Shown here: piece by piece, positions 1-9,398 of the stretch
Numbering within the stretch: position 1 is the stretch's first letter
Layout: the number at the start of each line of letters is the position of its first letter
Assembly: GCF_900182565.1 (NCBI RefSeq)
Contig: NZ_FXTI01000020.1
Location: forward strand, 1 to 26,208
From: Melghirimyces algeriensis
GTDB lineage: Bacteria; Bacillota; Bacilli; Thermoactinomycetales; DSM-45169
Reading direction: 5' to 3'
Length of the DNA: 26,208 nt
The notes under the pieces: model-generated
Databases searched by the model: none
Told to the model about the DNA's origin: nothing
The model's input: only the letters and a program-made list of their open reading frames with translations
Made by a program: the position numbers and the translations under genes

Positions 1-3000
1 GGATAATCCAGTTCATACCCCTGAACAAACAAATCCGCCACCGCCCTCAGGTTGTCCATATACTCTTCATGGTTTGCTTGGCACTGGCGGATGCAATGGT
101 TGCCAAACGTTTTTAAAGCCGTCTGTTCCCTGTGTTCTCTCTCATGTACCACATGGGTAAATACAGAGGAAATGGCCTTGCGCTCCAGCCATTGTTCCAA
201 TTGCTTTACCAGATCCTTTTGATCGCACACAACACAGGCCAGGCGGTACTTAAAATGCTTTCGTCCCACCAATAAGGTGTAGCAGATATCCCCTACATCC
301 GTCTCATTTTCCTTGCCATAATCGATCAATTGCTGAGCCTGCTTTCGCAGTGCCTTCTCAGATCGTGCTGACAGTACCAATAGATAGCCGGGTTGATCCG
401 GATGTTTCCGAATCCCCGTTGGTGCCTCTTCAATCACCATATGGGCATTGGTGCCACTCACCCCAAACGAACTGACAGCGGCACAGCGTTTCGTACCCGG
501 CTTGACCTCCCACTCTTTTAGCTCGGTATTCACAAAAAAGGGACTATCCTTAAATGGAATGTGGCTATTCCCCTGTTCATAATGTAGGGAAGGCGGTATT
601 TTGCGGTGTTTTAGAGCCAACAGCACCTTGATCACACCAGCAACCCCAGCGGCCATTTGCGCATGACCAATATTGGTCTTAATCGATCCGATGGCGCAGT
701 AGGCCTTCTGATCTGTGTAGTGTTGAAACGCCTTTGTCAGTGCTTGATATTCAATGGGGTCCCCCAATTTCGTCCCTGTTCCATGGGCTTCTACCATCTG
801 AATCTCTTCGGGATGAATGCCAAACCGGTCATAGACAGCCCGTTCCAACTGAACCTGGGAACGAAGGCTGGGTGCCGTAATGCCATTGGTGGTACCATCC
901 TGATTGATACCGGAACCCCGAATCACACCATAAATATGGTCGCCGTCGGCAAGGGCATCCTGTAGCCGCTTAAGCAGGACCACACCCACCCCTTCACCCG
1001 GAACAAATCCATTGGCCCGATCATCAAAGGTGTAGCATTGTCCTGTTGGAGACAACATCCCTGCCTGATGCTCTGCCTGATATAAGTCCGGTGTACATTG
1101 TATCGATACACCGCCAGCTAAGGCCATCTCTGTTTCGCCGGTCCATAATCCCTGACAAGCCAAATGCATAGCCACCAGTGAGCTGGAGCAGGCAGTATCT
1201 ACGGCAATGGCTGGACCCTGCAAATTGAGATAATAGGCAATCCGTGCCGGAATGACAGAACCCAGATTTCCCCAAAACGCTTGGGGCACCTCACGCGAGG
1301 GGTAATCATCCATTAGATGGCGATAATCCCCCCCGCTACATCCCACATAAACGCCACACAATCGGCCTTGTATGCCTTCTCCGGCATAACCGGCATCCTC
1401 CAAGGCTTGCCAACACGCCATTAAAAACAGGCGTTGCTGGGGGTCCATATAGGTCGCTTCTAAACCAGAAATATTAAAGAAGAAGGGGTCAAACTGATCA
1501 ATATCCTCAATAAAACTGCCCACTTCCCATTCTTTGGCTGTTTCATTTCCATGACCTGAATGTCGCCAGCGGGATGTACGATCAATCAAATGGGTACCTT
1601 TGGACAGATGTTCCCATAATGCATGCACATTCGGGGACTTGGCAAACTTGCCGCTCATACCCACAATGGCAATGGGTCCTTTCTGCCCACCGTCCAACTC
1701 CGGCTTCATCTCATGGACACTCAGCTCTTCTTTTGGCTCTTTTGAATGAACAAGAATGGTTTCCTTCGCAGGTGCTGCCTCCTGCCCAAAAAAGGCGGCA
1801 ATGGGGTCATGGTAGTGGGTCAAAAGAAAATCCGTCAATTGGTTAATGGAACTATGATCAAAGAGAATGGTGGTCCCCAAATCAAGGGAAAAGGTCTGAT
1901 TGATCGCCTGCACCAAATTGATCCCGGTAATGGAATCCACACCGTAATCGCGAAAAGCAGCCCGAAAATCAATGGTTTGGGCCTCGGTTGATAAGGCGCG
2001 CGATAAATGTTCGGCCATCCAGCTTTTCAGGGCCACTGTCATGTGATGTTCCTTTACAGTGACAGCGAGTTGTTTTTGATCCCCTTGTTGAATGGGAGTT
2101 TGCTTTGATGCAACCGCTTGGCGCACTTGACCATCGCTTAGGGCCATCACAATCTGTTGTCCCTTTGCATGGGACTCTTCCACGGGAAAACGGACCCGTT
2201 TAAATCCTTCCTGTTCCAATACCCGTTTCCATCCCGCCGCAGACACCGCCGGACCACCGGGTAGACGCAGTGCGTCATCCTGGAATAACCACCAACCCTC
2301 CAAAAGACCAAACGTCAGGTGAAGGAACAGGGAATTGTCACTAATTTCATTTAAAATCAGCAAACCATCCTTCTTTAACACCGATTTGACCTGGCGCAAT
2401 GTTTGCCGGATTTCCTTTGTGGCATGAAGCACATTGGTCGCAATAGCGATATCATATGTATCGGTTGGAATGCCTTGTTCAGCGGCTTGTGCCTCTGCAT
2501 TGTAAATCGCATAGGAGACAAAGGGATAGTCTGCTTTCAACCTTTCTTCCGCATATACCAGAAAGGCTCTTGAAATGTCGGTATAGCAATAGTCTGCAAG
2601 ATGCTCCCGATAGGGCTTTAGATGATTCAATACGCTGACACTGGTACCCCCTGTGCCTGCTCCGATTTCAATGATGCGTATGCGTGCATCCGGGTTTTGA
2701 CGTAAACGTTCTTGAATATGGTCAACCACTTTTTGGGCAAGGATTTCATTAAAATAATCAGCAACGGCATTGTTTTGATAGATCCCTTCCACCAGATCCA
2801 TCGAAGAATTGGGAAACATAATATCCGTTGCCAATACCTCACCCGTTAAAATCTGCGGTAAGGAACGCAGGGTATGTTCAACCAACACCGTCTGTGCCTT
2901 GGCATCGGGTGAGGCCAACCAATGCTGTTTTTGCTGCTCCCAGGCTTCCCACCTATCCTCTTCCATTCCTACAGAGGGATTCACTCTATAACGATTCGAT

Positions 3001-5330
3001 TCATCATATGCTACCCATTGCTGATCAACCAAAAACTGTAGACTGCGCGCCAACCATTTACGATAGACAGCAGACAGCCCCAGTTTGTTCTGCATATCCG
3101 CCAATGTCATCTTTTGGTCCGTCAAAATACCCAGGAACTGCAATTGTTCTAACAGCAACTTCCCAAGCAATCCCTCCATATCGCGCATTTGCAGACCATA
3201 TGAGGATAGAACAGCAGGCTCTTTTACATTGGTACGCTCCGGTGCCCAATAACTTTTTTGGCAAAAGGGATAAGACGGAAGGGGAACTTTCCTATTTTTT
3301 TGATATAGACCCGTCCAGTCCAAGTCATAGCCTTGTACATACAGTTGGGATAATTTGGTCACATATTCCCGATAGGTATCCTCATGCAAAACCGCTTCAT
3401 TCGCCAGTGTATCAATTAGCTGCTGCCCATGGTTCATCTGTTCCGGATCCGGTTGAAAAGCGGCGGTCCGCTCGTGCCACAACTCCCCTTCCACGAATCC
3501 CTCTTGCACCACTTTGCGCAGTTGCTGCCTGAGGTCTGTCAATCCGGTAGAAAGAAAGGCACAACGAACAGCAAAATGACTCCGTGCCACCGATAAGGTA
3601 CAGGCCACCTCTTCTGCGGTGCAGTGCTCACCAACACGCTCCAGCCAATCAGCCAGATCGACGAGCTTGTGATGTAACGCTTCTCTGTTTTTGGCAGAAA
3701 ACAAAAACAAATAATAGGGCTTGGGTGTTGATGGAATGGACGGAATCGGTTCTGCCACCCATTCCTCAATAATGATATGGGCATTGGTCCCATTGGAACC
3801 CAGCGCACTCAGCCCTGCCCTTAAAGGCACGCCCGGATGCGGTTTCCACTGGCGCAACGAAGAATTGAATACAAAAGGACTGTTATTCAAAAGATGATCT
3901 TGATTCTGTCCGTCTGTGCGGTTGGGCGGTAACACTCTATATTTCATCGCCATCAGAATCTTAAATAGACCAGCCATTCCTGCTGCCAGCGTGGCATGAC
4001 CAATGTTTGGCTTATGGGAGCCAATCACGCAAAATCGGGATTTATCCGTAAACGATTGAAATGCTTCAGACAAAGCCTTCAGTTCCATGAGATCGCCCAG
4101 CATGGTACCTGTACCATGGGCTTCAATATAACCTACTGTTTCGGGATGAATCTCTGACTTCGCATAGACTTCTTGAACCAATTCCTTTTGGGAAGCGACA
4201 CTGGGTGCTGTCATCCCGTTGGTTTTCCCAGCCTGGTTCACAGCAGACCCCTTAATCACACCATAGATATGATCCTGGTCCCGCACCGCGGCATCCAACC
4301 GTTTTAACACCGCCACGCCCACGCCTTCGCCCAAAACCATACCATTGGCCTGGGGGTCAAAGGCTTTACACTGGCCATCCGGCGACAATAAACCAGCCTG
4401 GGAAGACATAATAAAAAATTCAGGTGTGCTTGCAATAAAAACCCCACCAGCCAGCGCCATTTCCGATTCACCCTTACGGATACTGTCACAAGCCAGATGA
4501 ATGGCGACCAAGGAAGAGGAACAGGCTGTATCCACCGTTAAGCTGGGGCCTTTAAAATTAAAGAAATAGGAAACCCGCGATGCCAGCATGGACATTTCAT
4601 TGCCCCAAAAGGTGTGGGTGTTCATATCATCCCATAATCTCGCCCGATAGTCGGACGTGCGTCCTCCTATAAACACGCCCACCCTTTTTCCCGTCAATTT
4701 TTCAGCGGGATAGTCCGCATCCTCAAATGCTTTATACGTTTCCTCCAGGCAGAGACGCTGCTGCGGGTCCATCCTTTCTGCTTCCTCTGCCGAAATATCA
4801 AAAAAGCCGGCGTCAAATCGATCAATATGCGGCAACATACCGCCCCATTTACTGACTGACCGATTTTTCCGATCCGCCTGCGGCGTATAGTAGGCTTTTT
4901 CATCCCACCCAGGGCGTTGAATGTCCGAAATGCAACAATCCCCCGCCTTGAGATGGGACCACAGAGCTTCAATATTTTCAGATCCAGCAAATTTCCCTGA
5001 TATCCCAATAATCGCAATATCTGTGGATGTATTTTCATCTATGTGAACCACGGATGGCGGACTTTTTTCTTCCTCCGCCGAGTATTGTTCCGCTATATGT
5101 TTCGCCAGTTCGGGGATGCCACGAAAATCAAAGACCACTTCCACACCCAAATCCAATCCCAGGCTGTTATTGACAGCTTCAATAAAGTCCACTGCTTTAA
5201 TGGAGTTCATACCCAGTTCCAGAAAGCTTTTATTGTGATCAATGGGCTGATCCTGCTTGCCCACCACCTGGATAAACTCCTCAATCAATTGTTTTTGAAT
5301 CTTGTGATGCACCCTTCGATCACGCTTCAT
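1..5330 (-). CDS. trans-AT polyketide synthase, partial (ACP-KS-cMT-ACP-KS-)
   Basis: Modular type I PKS, open through the left edge: 1776 codons from ATG 5330 with no stop. Domains in order are as follows. ACP1 has GMNS, with phosphopantetheine Ser43. KS1 spans about 104-523, with Cys270 in TACSSS, His405 in EAHGTGT and His445 in NIGH. A post-KS linker ends in LPSYPF near 685. The C-methyltransferase spans about 820-1045, with SAM motif EIGAGTGG near 887 and His969 (NVLHAT) and Glu995 (LNEIS), matching the known cMT dyad. ACP2 has GVDS, Ser1133. KS2 spans about 1218-1637 with Cys1381, His1516 and His1556. No AT domain is present, as expected of trans-AT enzymes, and the first full module has no KR, DH or ER. 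It should therefore build an alpha-methyl, beta-keto unit (inference). The start codon overlaps the upstream hydrolase stop (ATGA). Confidence 0.95.
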   Translation of the reverse strand, partial: MKRDRRVHHKIQKQLIEEFIQVVGKQDQPIDHNKSFLELGMNSIKAVDFIEAVNNSLGLDLGVEVVFDFRGIPELAKHIAEQYSAEEEKSPPSVVHIDENTSTDIAIIGISGKFAGSENIEALWSHLKAGDCCISDIQRPGWDEKAYYTPQADRKNRSVSKWGGMLPHIDRFDAGFFDISAEEAERMDPQQRLCLEETYKAFEDADYPAEKLTGKRVGVFIGGRTSDYRARLWDDMNTHTFWGNEMSMLASRVSYFFNFKGPSLTVDTACSSSLVAIHLACDSIRKGESEMALAGGVFIASTPEFFIMSSQAGLLSPDGQCKAFDPQANGMVLGEGVGVAVLKRLDAAVRDQDHIYGVIKGSAVNQAGKTNGMTAPSVASQKELVQEVYAKSEIHPETVGYIEAHGTGTMLGDLMELKALSEAFQSFTDKSRFCVIGSHKPNIGHATLAAGMAGLFKILMAMKYRVLPPNRTDGQNQDHLLNNSPFVFNSSLRQWKPHPGVPLRAGLSALGSNGTNAHIIIEEWVAEPIPSIPSTPKPYYLFLFSAKNREALHHKLVDLADWLERVGEHCTAEEVACTLSVARSHFAVRCAFLSTGLTDLRQQLRKVVQEGFVEGELWHERTAAFQPDPEQMNHGQQLIDTLANEAVLHEDTYREYVTKLSQLYVQGYDLDWTGLYQKNRKVPLPSYPFCQKSYWAPERTNVKEPAVLSSYGLQMRDMEGLLGKLLLEQLQFLGILTDQKMTLADMQNKLGLSAVYRKWLARSLQFLVDQQWVAYDESNRYRVNPSVGMEEDRWEAWEQQKQHWLASPDAKAQTVLVEHTLRSLPQILTGEVLATDIMFPNSSMDLVEGIYQNNAVADYFNEILAQKVVDHIQERLRQNPDARIRIIEIGAGTGGTSVSVLNHLKPYREHLADYCYTDISRAFLVYAEERLKADYPFVSYAIYNAEAQAAEQGIPTDTYDIAIATNVLHATKEIRQTLRQVKSVLKKDGLLILNEISDNSLFLHLTFGLLEGWWLFQDDALRLPGGPAVSAAGWKRVLEQEGFKRVRFPVEESHAKGQQIVMALSDGQVRQAVASKQTPIQQGDQKQLAVTVKEHHMTVALKSWMAEHLSRALSTEAQTIDFRAAFRDYGVDSITGINLVQAINQTFSLDLGTTILFDHSSINQLTDFLLTHYHDPIAAFFGQEAAPAKETILVHSKEPKEELSVHEMKPELDGGQKGPIAIVGMSGKFAKSPNVHALWEHLSKGTHLIDRTSRWRHSGHGNETAKEWEVGSFIEDIDQFDPFFFNISGLEATYMDPQQRLFLMACWQALEDAGYAGEGIQGRLCGVYVGCSGGDYRHLMDDYPSREVPQAFWGNLGSVIPARIAYYLNLQGPAIAVDTACSSSLVAMHLACQGLWTGETEMALAGGVSIQCTPDLYQAEHQAGMLSPTGQCYTFDDRANGFVPGEGVGVVLLKRLQDALADGDHIYGVIRGSGINQDGTTNGITAPSLRSQVQLERAVYDRFGIHPEEIQMVEAHGTGTKLGDPIEYQALTKAFQHYTDQKAYCAIGSIKTNIGHAQMAAGVAGVIKVLLALKHRKIPPSLHYEQGNSHIPFKDSPFFVNTELKEWEVKPGTKRCAAVSSFGVSGTNAHMVIEEAPTGIRKHPDQPGYLLVLSARSEKALRKQAQQLIDYGKENETDVGDICYTLLVGRKHFKYRLACVVCDQKDLVKQLEQWLERKAISSVFTHVVHEREHREQTALKTFGNHCIRQCQANHEEYMDNLRAVADLFVQGYELDY

Positions 5331-6121
5331 CGTTCCATTCGCTCCTTGTCTCTAAGTGAAAAAGCAAGGATATGTTCAGCAACCTCCCGCCAATTGGGGT
5401 CCAACATCATGTCATGACCCATACGCGGAAAAATGACCGCCTTTGTCCGATAAAAACGGGCAACGGAATGGGTGGTCTTCGGGGAAATCATGAGATCCCC
5501 ATCAGAACCCAGCACCAAAAGGGGCACCTGGGCTACCGTTTTCTTGGGCACCATGCGCTTCAGGCAATCGCGGCTGGCTTTTGCCGACTCCGGTTGCATC
5601 TTCTCGCTTAAGGCCTGTTTTTCTTCTGCTGTTAAGCCAGGCAAAAGTAAATCCACTGGAAAGACAGTGGTTTTCCCCTGATTAAACAAGAAAAGTTGAC
5701 GAAATTTCTTTGTATGCCTCAACAACAGCCGTAAAAAATCCTTTAGCATTCCCTCTGGCGGAACCGAAGCCAGAAGGACAGCCGCTTCAATCCGATGCGG
5801 ATGCTGGTTCATCAGTTTTTGTACCACTGCCCCTCCCATGGAATGGCCAATGATCAGGGGCTTCTGTTCAAGGGTTACTAGCACGCGGTATACATCTGCT
5901 ACATAGTCATCCAGGGTAAAGGTATGTCGATTTTCATACCCTTCACTTTGGCCGTGCCCGCGAAAGCTCAGGGCATAGGACTGGAAACCATGGGATTGAA
6001 AAAAAGGAAGGAAATATTCCTTCCAACACCAGGCGGCATGATTGGCCCCATGAACAAAGAGAAGCGGTGGTGTTTTGGGTGTCCCTGCGGGGTTCGTTCG
6101 AATGACTTCCAGTTCTCCCAT
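5327..6121 (-). CDS. alpha/beta hydrolase of the PKS operon
   Basis: A 264-residue alpha/beta-hydrolase-fold protein. The HGANHAAW oxyanion segment is at 24-31, the nucleophile elbow GHSMGG has Ser94, an acid lies in GSDGD (Asp207 or Asp209), and the catalytic His236 is in MGHD. No signal peptide is seen, so it is probably cytosolic. Its stop overlaps the PKS start as ATGA, so translation is likely coupled. It begins 15 bases after the metallo-hydrolase stop. Its substrate is unknown. In trans-AT clusters such stand-alone hydrolases may release stalled acyl groups or finished chains, so an editing or off-loading role is possible but only inferred. Confidence 0.85.
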   Translation of the reverse strand: MGELEVIRTNPAGTPKTPPLLFVHGANHAAWCWKEYFLPFFQSHGFQSYALSFRGHGQSEGYENRHTFTLDDYVADVYRVLVTLEQKPLIIGHSMGGAVVQKLMNQHPHRIEAAVLLASVPPEGMLKDFLRLLLRHTKKFRQLFLFNQGKTTVFPVDLLLPGLTAEEKQALSEKMQPESAKASRDCLKRMVPKKTVAQVPLLVLGSDGDLMISPKTTHSVARFYRTKAVIFPRMGHDMMLDPNWREVAEHILAFSLRDKERMER

Positions 6122-6136
6122 ATCGCCCCTTCCTTT

Positions 6137-6805
6137 CTATTGAAAATCAAAGAGACCCTGTTGGTTTTTTCGCATACGAAAACGAATAAAATGTTCCCGA
6201 TTCAGTTGTAAATAAATATTGTTCTTACAGAGATGCCCCATCGTCTGACCCGGTGACATACCAAACGAGTGCCCCGGAAAGATCCGGACATCATCTTTGA
6301 TTTCTGCTTTTAGCCGTTGCATGCTAAGATACATCGCCTCTGGCGAGCCACCGGGCACAGGACAGGCACCACATCCTTCTGTAAACAAGGTATCACCTGT
6401 AAAAAGGCTTTTTTCCAGTTGAAAGCACATACTACCCGCCGTATGCCCAGGGGTCAGCAGACAATGAAATGGTAATTCTCCCAACAAAAGACGGTCTTTA
6501 TCATTGACTGCATGCAATCGTTTGCATCTGAAACCGGATGCATCAATCTCCTTTTGGGACATAAATACATCCGGTTGCATCCAATCACTTAATGTTGGTA
6601 CGAGGTTGACATGATCATAATGAGAATGAGTTAAGAGAATGGCTCGGAGGTTCGCATGGGCTTTTTCAAGCTGTTGGGTGATTTTATCCAATTCCCATGC
6701 AGGATCGACAACGATGGCATGCCCGGAGTTTGGCTCCACAATAAGGTAGGTGTAGTTAATAAATAAGTGATAGCTCATTCTCAGCGTATAATGATCATAA
6801 ATCAT
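6137..6805 (-). CDS. pksB: PksB/BaeB-like zinc-dependent hydrolase (MBL fold)
   Basis: A 222-residue metallo-beta-lactamase-fold protein of the glyoxalase II type. The zinc motif HSHYDH gives His60, His62, Asp64 and His65. Further ligands are His121 (TPGHTAGS), Asp138 (FTGDTLF) and His179 (FPGHSFG). Length and motif order match PksB/BaeB, the hydrolase found beside AcpK in bacillaene-type trans-AT clusters. The reaction of that family is not firmly settled; thioester hydrolysis is the usual proposal. The start codon overlaps the ACP stop (ATGA), so it is probably co-translated with the carrier protein. Identification as an MBL hydrolase is firm; orthology to PksB is likely from context. Confidence 0.85.
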   Translation of the reverse strand: MIYDHYTLRMSYHLFINYTYLIVEPNSGHAIVVDPAWELDKITQQLEKAHANLRAILLTHSHYDHVNLVPTLSDWMQPDVFMSQKEIDASGFRCKRLHAVNDKDRLLLGELPFHCLLTPGHTAGSMCFQLEKSLFTGDTLFTEGCGACPVPGGSPEAMYLSMQRLKAEIKDDVRIFPGHSFGMSPGQTMGHLCKNNIYLQLNREHFIRFRMRKNQQGLFDFQ

Positions 6806-7050
6806 GCATGTTGCATTTTTTCATGAAGGATTTCCGCCAAACCTCCGAGGTTCCGGGCTTCGGACAATTCAATACGCGGAATTTGCAACGATAGGGCTTC
6901 TAATGTCATCATTACAATTTCGGCCCGATCGACGGAGTTGGCACCTAAATCTGCCAGCCGATCATCCCATTGAAAGTGATGCTGTTCAAGTTCCGGTACG
7001 ACCTCACGGGCATGCTGCACCAATATAGAAAATATTTCTTCTTTTTTCAT
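6802..7050 (-). CDS. acpK: AcpK-like free-standing acyl carrier protein
   Basis: An 82-residue carrier protein with attachment motif GANSVDR (Ser39). This matches AcpK of the bacillaene cluster, the donor ACP for HMG-synthase-type beta-branching. I chose ATG 7050 because TAAGGAGG lies eight bases upstream. The frame stays open further 5' to TTG 7245 and reads as plausible protein, so a longer form is conceivable but lacks a good ribosome site. The acpK-pksB pairing implies a beta-branching cassette (decarboxylase KS, HMG synthase, enoyl hydratases), which must lie beyond the left edge if present. The gene overlaps the downstream hydrolase by ATGA. Confidence 0.9.
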   Translation of the reverse strand: MKKEEIFSILVQHAREVVPELEQHHFQWDDRLADLGANSVDRAEIVMMTLEALSLQIPRIELSEARNLGGLAEILHEKMQHA

Positions 7051-7245
7051 TTTTATGGCCTCCTTATTTTGTAACGGTTTGAGATGATGCAATTCCTTTA
7101 CTGCCAAAAGCTGTTGAAAATATTCCGTTAAGGATTTTCCGATGTGATCCATATGACGATTCCATAGTTCTCTAACTTTGTCTCCTTGATCCATTACTGT
7201 AGTGTGGAAAACCCGCTTTTTCAAGGCAAAAAATACAGCTTCCAA
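7051..7245 (-). other. in-frame open stretch upstream of acpK
   Basis: These bases are in frame with acpK with no stop from TTG 7245. The encoded residues include amphipathic helical runs such as LTEYFQQLLAVKELHH and look like protein rather than random sequence. There is no ribosome site at TTG 7245, while a strong one sits just before acpK. It may be a decayed gene end, an N-terminal extension of AcpK, or chance. Confidence 0.3.
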
Positions 7246-7293
7246 GGCTGAACTTTTTCAAAAGCGTTTTAGCCCTTTGCAGACACTGTCACA

Positions 7294-7962
7294 TTAGCTC
7301 TCTAACCATGCCTCTATTCCAACAAGACCTTCACGCAGGTCACATGTTTTAAAGTCACTCTCTTTGATAAATGACATAAACTTCTCTTTCGTATAGGCTT
7401 GCTTAATCATCACATTGCGAAACATCCACTTAATAATCAGAGCATTGAGACCCTTGTAACCCATATCATCCGTTACAAATTGATTGATGTCCGCTTTGGA
7501 TGCATCCCCTTTAAAATCGATGATGACCGCCTTCCCTCCCGGCTTTAATACCCTTTTCATCTCATTTAGGGCGGTGAGCGGCTGGGCAAAGTTCTTAAAA
7601 GCCGCCCGACAAACGACCAAATCAAAGATATGATCCTCAAAGGGAATTTGTGCCGCATCACCATGGCGGAAATCAACATCCACTCCGGCTTGGTCAGCAT
7701 TATTTTGTGCCATTTGCACAAACTTCTCACTAATATCCAACCCGGTAATCTGAAAATCGCCCAACTTCGCCAGTTCAATCGATAAATAGCCCGGACCCGG
7801 AGCAAGGTCAAGAACAGAATCTCCTTCAGATAAAGCCTTTAAAACCTTCTTCGCATCCCGTGTGTATTTTTCCATTTTTTTCTTGGTGTTCTTGGCATAC
7901 CAAGTACCAATCAAACCGTTCATTCCCGGTCCCTTATACTTCTTAGTGGGGGTTTCAGGCAT
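7294..7962 (-). CDS. class I SAM-dependent methyltransferase
   Basis: A 222-residue UbiE/Methyltransf_11-type enzyme. SAM motif I is LDLAPGPGYLS (near residues 52-62), followed by an acidic residue in TGLDISE, a motif II region HGDAAQIPFED, and a post-II segment RVLKPGGKAVIIDF. The start ATG is preceded by AAAGGAG. Being inside the PKS operon it is probably a tailoring enzyme that methylates the polyketide (O- or C-), but the acceptor cannot be read from the sequence. It is separate from the cMT domain inside the PKS. About 240 bases follow before the acpK start. Confidence 0.85.
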   Translation of the reverse strand: MPETPTKKYKGPGMNGLIGTWYAKNTKKKMEKYTRDAKKVLKALSEGDSVLDLAPGPGYLSIELAKLGDFQITGLDISEKFVQMAQNNADQAGVDVDFRHGDAAQIPFEDHIFDLVVCRAAFKNFAQPLTALNEMKRVLKPGGKAVIIDFKGDASKADINQFVTDDMGYKGLNALIIKWMFRNVMIKQAYTKEKFMSFIKESDFKTCDLREGLVGIEAWLES

Positions 7963-8007
7963 ATCCGATCGCTCCTTTAAGAGATTATATTTTTCCTTAG
8001 ACTCATT

Positions 8008-9366
8008 TTAAGTTGGCATAGTCCCTTGTACTTTCATCTCCTTAACCTCCCATTTTTTCTTCCATACACCTGACAGATAATAGAACCAACTACATGCTGC
8101 CAACGCGATAAAACTGGCTAGGACGGCGAACCATACGCCCGTTACTTTAAAGCCCATCTGTGTAAGGATCGCCGCCACCGGCACCCTGATCACAATGAGG
8201 GAAGATAGAGAAAATACCAGGGTAACCCCACCTTTTCCAGCACCGTTAATAATGCCATTGCAAGCGTATAAAAGAGTAAAGAGGAGATAGCCAAAGCTGA
8301 TGATTTGCAAGTAGTCCACACCAATCGCGACAATGGATGGGTTCGTTACAAAGATCTTTATCATCCAATCAGGGAAGAGAAAACAGGACAGTGCAATTAA
8401 AAATGTAAACGGAAAGTTAATAAGCAACCCCCAACGAAAAAGACTTTTAATTTTCTTCAGCTTCTTCCCCTGTACAGATTGTTTCATAAGGATCGTCATG
8501 GCGATCATAACTGCCATCGCCGGCAATGCCACAATGGAATCAATTCGGCTAATGACGTAGAAAGCCGCTGTCGCATCGCTCCCAAAGGGATTGACAAAAA
8601 TAATGATGCATGTGTATCCCAAAGCCAATAAAAACTGTTGGATAAAAACAGGCATGCTCAGAGGTAATAATGAGGCTAGGATGTTGCGGTCCCATCTCAA
8701 TTGTGTCGGTCTCATGAGTAAACCCTTATAATGACGTAAGAGATACCCCAAAGAAACGATGATGGCTAGTACCGAGACAATAAAAGAAGCAAACACAGCC
8801 CCATATAACCCTAACTTGGGGAAGGGACCCATCCCGGTGATCCACATGGGAACCAGCACTAAATTCCCTGCTGTGGCAATCGCAATAAAGAGCATTCGCG
8901 CAAACGTATAACCGACATCTCTCAGCAGGGATGTAATTAAAAATGAGAAATACATAATGGTAAAACCAAGGGCCATAATCCGGAGATACCCCGTTGCCAT
9001 TTCCATGATCCCTTCAGGGGTTCCCAATATGGTCAGGACCCATGGTGCGGTCAAATAGACTCCTACTGTCACAAACATTACTGTAAAAATGGCAAAAGAC
9101 CATGACACATTCATCTGTTTTTGCACCGCGTCATCCCGCTTTTTCTTTGCTTGAAAGCGTCGTAGCATGGGCGTTGAAGTCACCCTAGCCGCTCCATTAG
9201 CGACCGCAGACATGGCCAAAATGATGGGAAAGCATGCACCTACCGTCGCTACAGCCGTCCCGCCAAGCAATTGCCCTACCCAAATGATATGTATCAGGCC
9301 ATCCACCATCACCAGAGCACTTTCAATAAAGATTGGGAAGGCCAACTGAATAATCCGTTTTTTCAC
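8008..9366 (-). CDS. MATE-family efflux transporter
   Basis: A 452-residue integral membrane protein with about 12 hydrophobic segments arranged as two related halves. It starts KKRIIQLAFPIFIESAL, as in MATE/NorM-DinF proteins, with conserved-type runs such as SFLITSLLRDVGYT in the first half and GIINGAGKGG in the second. The start is GTG 9366, behind GAGGAGGG. MATE proteins export drugs in exchange for Na+ or H+. Its place between the acyltransferase and the methyltransferase suggests export of the polyketide and self-protection. It lies 32 bases after the acyltransferase stop, clearly in the same transcript. Confidence 0.9.
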   Translation of the reverse strand: MKKRIIQLAFPIFIESALVMVDGLIHIIWVGQLLGGTAVATVGACFPIILAMSAVANGAARVTSTPMLRRFQAKKKRDDAVQKQMNVSWSFAIFTVMFVTVGVYLTAPWVLTILGTPEGIMEMATGYLRIMALGFTIMYFSFLITSLLRDVGYTFARMLFIAIATAGNLVLVPMWITGMGPFPKLGLYGAVFASFIVSVLAIIVSLGYLLRHYKGLLMRPTQLRWDRNILASLLPLSMPVFIQQFLLALGYTCIIIFVNPFGSDATAAFYVISRIDSIVALPAMAVMIAMTILMKQSVQGKKLKKIKSLFRWGLLINFPFTFLIALSCFLFPDWMIKIFVTNPSIVAIGVDYLQIISFGYLLFTLLYACNGIINGAGKGGVTLVFSLSSLIVIRVPVAAILTQMGFKVTGVWFAVLASFIALAACSWFYYLSGVWKKKWEVKEMKVQGTMPT

Positions 9367-9398
9367 TCTACTTTCCCTCCTCTATATCTCCTATCGCC

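Noticed and set aside
2828..3532. 234-codon plus-strand open frame
   Set aside because: It lies entirely antisense to the PKS between KS1 and the cMT domain, with no recognisable motifs or ribosome site; a shadow of the real gene.
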